Positions 13,646 through 14,125 of a stretch of DNA of 14,125 nucleotides are shown here, in pieces. Under the pieces are notes generated by a model. The model did not search any database and was not told the origin of the DNA. It saw only the letters and a program-made list of their open reading frames with translations. The position numbers and the translations under genes are program-made. The DNA is from Comamonadaceae bacterium (GTDB lineage: Bacteria; Pseudomonadota; Gammaproteobacteria; Burkholderiales; Burkholderiaceae_C): assembly GCA_947460165.1 (NCBI GenBank), contig CANHKH010000044.1, positions 1 through 14,125 of the forward strand. The letters run 5' to 3'. Within the stretch, counting starts at the first letter, position 1. The number at the start of each line of letters is the position of its first letter.

Positions 13646-13658
13646 TCAGCATAGCTGA
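13646..13658. promoter_or_regulatory. LysR-type T-N11-A motif
   Basis: TCAGC-ATA-GCTGA is a perfect 5-bp inverted repeat that fits the T-N11-A pattern bound by LysR proteins. It begins 7 bp upstream of the LysR start codon, as expected for an autoregulatory site shared with the divergent plus-strand unit. It is assigned by pattern and position only. Confidence 0.5.
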
Positions 13659-13738
13659 TAGTTGCTTCAGATGGATTCAAACCGGGTGCTCGAATTGAAA
13701 ATCACCTCGTTCACGCATCTACTTACTGGAGATAGACA

Positions 13739-13885
13739 ATGAAAAAAAGAATTTTTTTGCTGGCAGCTTTGCTGCTGTCTATGAATTCCATAGCTCGCGT
13801 GGCCGACGCCACCGACTCGGCGCAGGTCAAGGCCGCTTATGTCACTGGCACGGTCCACATGGTCGATGGCGGCTTGATGGCTTGA
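13739..13885 (+). pseudogene. Fusion remnant: signal-peptide start joined to SDR C-terminus
   Basis: This is a 48-codon ORF with a good start (GGAG 7 nt before the ATG). Residues 1-20 (MKKRIFLLAALLLSMNSIAR) look like an export signal, written in AT-rich codons. Residues about 22-48 are GC-rich and end in AAYVTGTVHMVDGGLMA, the usual C-terminal end of short-chain dehydrogenases/reductases (YVTG...VDGG). The catalytic and cofactor-binding parts of such an enzyme are absent. The simplest reading is a deletion that joined the start of one gene to the last ~27 codons of an SDR gene, with the junction near 13797-13805. It stops 15 bp before the RraA-family gene, as an SDR gene would in a catabolic operon. 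The peptide may be made but has no predicted function. Confidence 0.65.
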
Positions 13886-13900
13886 TAGACTGGCCCGACC

Positions 13901-14125
13901 ATGAACCCCCCCACCGGCCGTGTCCCCGTCGATGCCATTCGCGCCAACTTGGCGCCACGCTTGCCGGCCGAAGTGTTGGCGCGCTTTGCAGCGCTCGAAG
14001 ACCTCACTGGCAATCTGTCTGACGCCATGGACCAACTTGGCCTGGTGGGCGCTGTCGCGGCCAGCGTGCTGCAGCCGCACCTGCCGGCCAGCCGCATGGT
14101 GGGCCAGGCCGTGACCGTGCGCAAC
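13901..14125 (+). CDS. RraA-family protein (partial, 5' end)
   Basis: The first 75 codons run off the right edge. The sequence shows the N-terminal pattern of the RraA / HMG-CHA-aldolase-like family: LEDLTGNLSDAMDQLGLVGA followed by VGQAVTVRN. Members are either RNase E inhibitors or, more often in catabolic operons, class II pyruvate aldolases or decarboxylases such as 4-hydroxy-4-methyl-2-oxoglutarate aldolase. The active-site region lies outside the window, so the two cannot be separated. The start ATG at 13901 has no clear ribosome binding site and follows the SDR remnant by 15 bp, which suggests it was once coupled to a full SDR gene. A LysR gene is divergent and may control it. Confidence 0.85.
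   Translation, partial: MNPPTGRVPVDAIRANLAPRLPAEVLARFAALEDLTGNLSDAMDQLGLVGAVAASVLQPHLPASRMVGQAVTVRN

Noticed and set aside
1..14125. CRISPR arrays, tRNA, rRNA or complete insertion sequences
   Set aside because: No regularly spaced repeats, cloverleaf-like segments, rRNA-like sequence or transposase ORFs were seen on either strand.

Overview
The window looks like chromosomal DNA from a betaproteobacterium of the order Burkholderiales, most likely family Comamonadaceae. This is inferred from gene content (a Bug-type tripartite tricarboxylate receptor, an NrtA/CmpA-like Tat-exported binding protein, LysR and NarL-type regulators) and from GC-rich coding sequence over most of its length. The first ~1.9 kb is visibly less GC-rich. 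No rRNA, tRNA, CRISPR array or complete insertion sequence was seen.

Left part (1-2072): a truncated minus-strand gene start of unknown family, then a Crp/Fnr-type regulator (minus) divergent from a DUF4395 membrane protein (plus). Their shared 79-bp spacer holds a TGAT-N4-ATCA palindrome, a likely operator. A gene-poor 395-bp stretch follows, with two related short repeats and a rho-independent terminator. Next (2073-4361, minus) come an FAD-dependent PHBH-fold monooxygenase and a Bug solute-binding protein, probably a small catabolic/uptake unit for an organic acid or aromatic compound.

Middle (4721-6987): a type II toxin-antitoxin islet with a TacA/TacT-type DUF1778-GNAT pair on the plus strand, whose operator palindrome fills the -35/-10 spacer. 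Facing it is a VapB-like antitoxin with no VapC partner. A class I-type polyphosphate kinase 2 gene follows.

Right part (7021-13639, all minus): a cyanate assimilation block. Reading in the direction of transcription: a LysR regulator, a soluble PAS histidine kinase, an overlapping NarL-type response regulator, then a four-gene operon for a Tat-exported cyanate/nitrate-type binding protein, NrtB-like permease, NrtD-like ATPase and cyanase (CynS). A near-consensus sigma-54 promoter sits about 23 nt of leader upstream of the binding-protein start, which ties the operon to nitrogen limitation. A perfect 7-2-7 palindrome lies about 100 bp upstream of the predicted transcription start. Cyanate would be imported by the ABC system and converted with bicarbonate to ammonia and CO2 by CynS. 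No carbonic anhydrase (cynT) gene is present in the window.

The far right (13640-14125, plus) is divergent from the LysR gene. It contains a 48-codon ORF that joins a signal-peptide-like start to the C-terminal end of a short-chain dehydrogenase, apparently a deletion scar. After it begins an RraA-family gene cut by the window edge.
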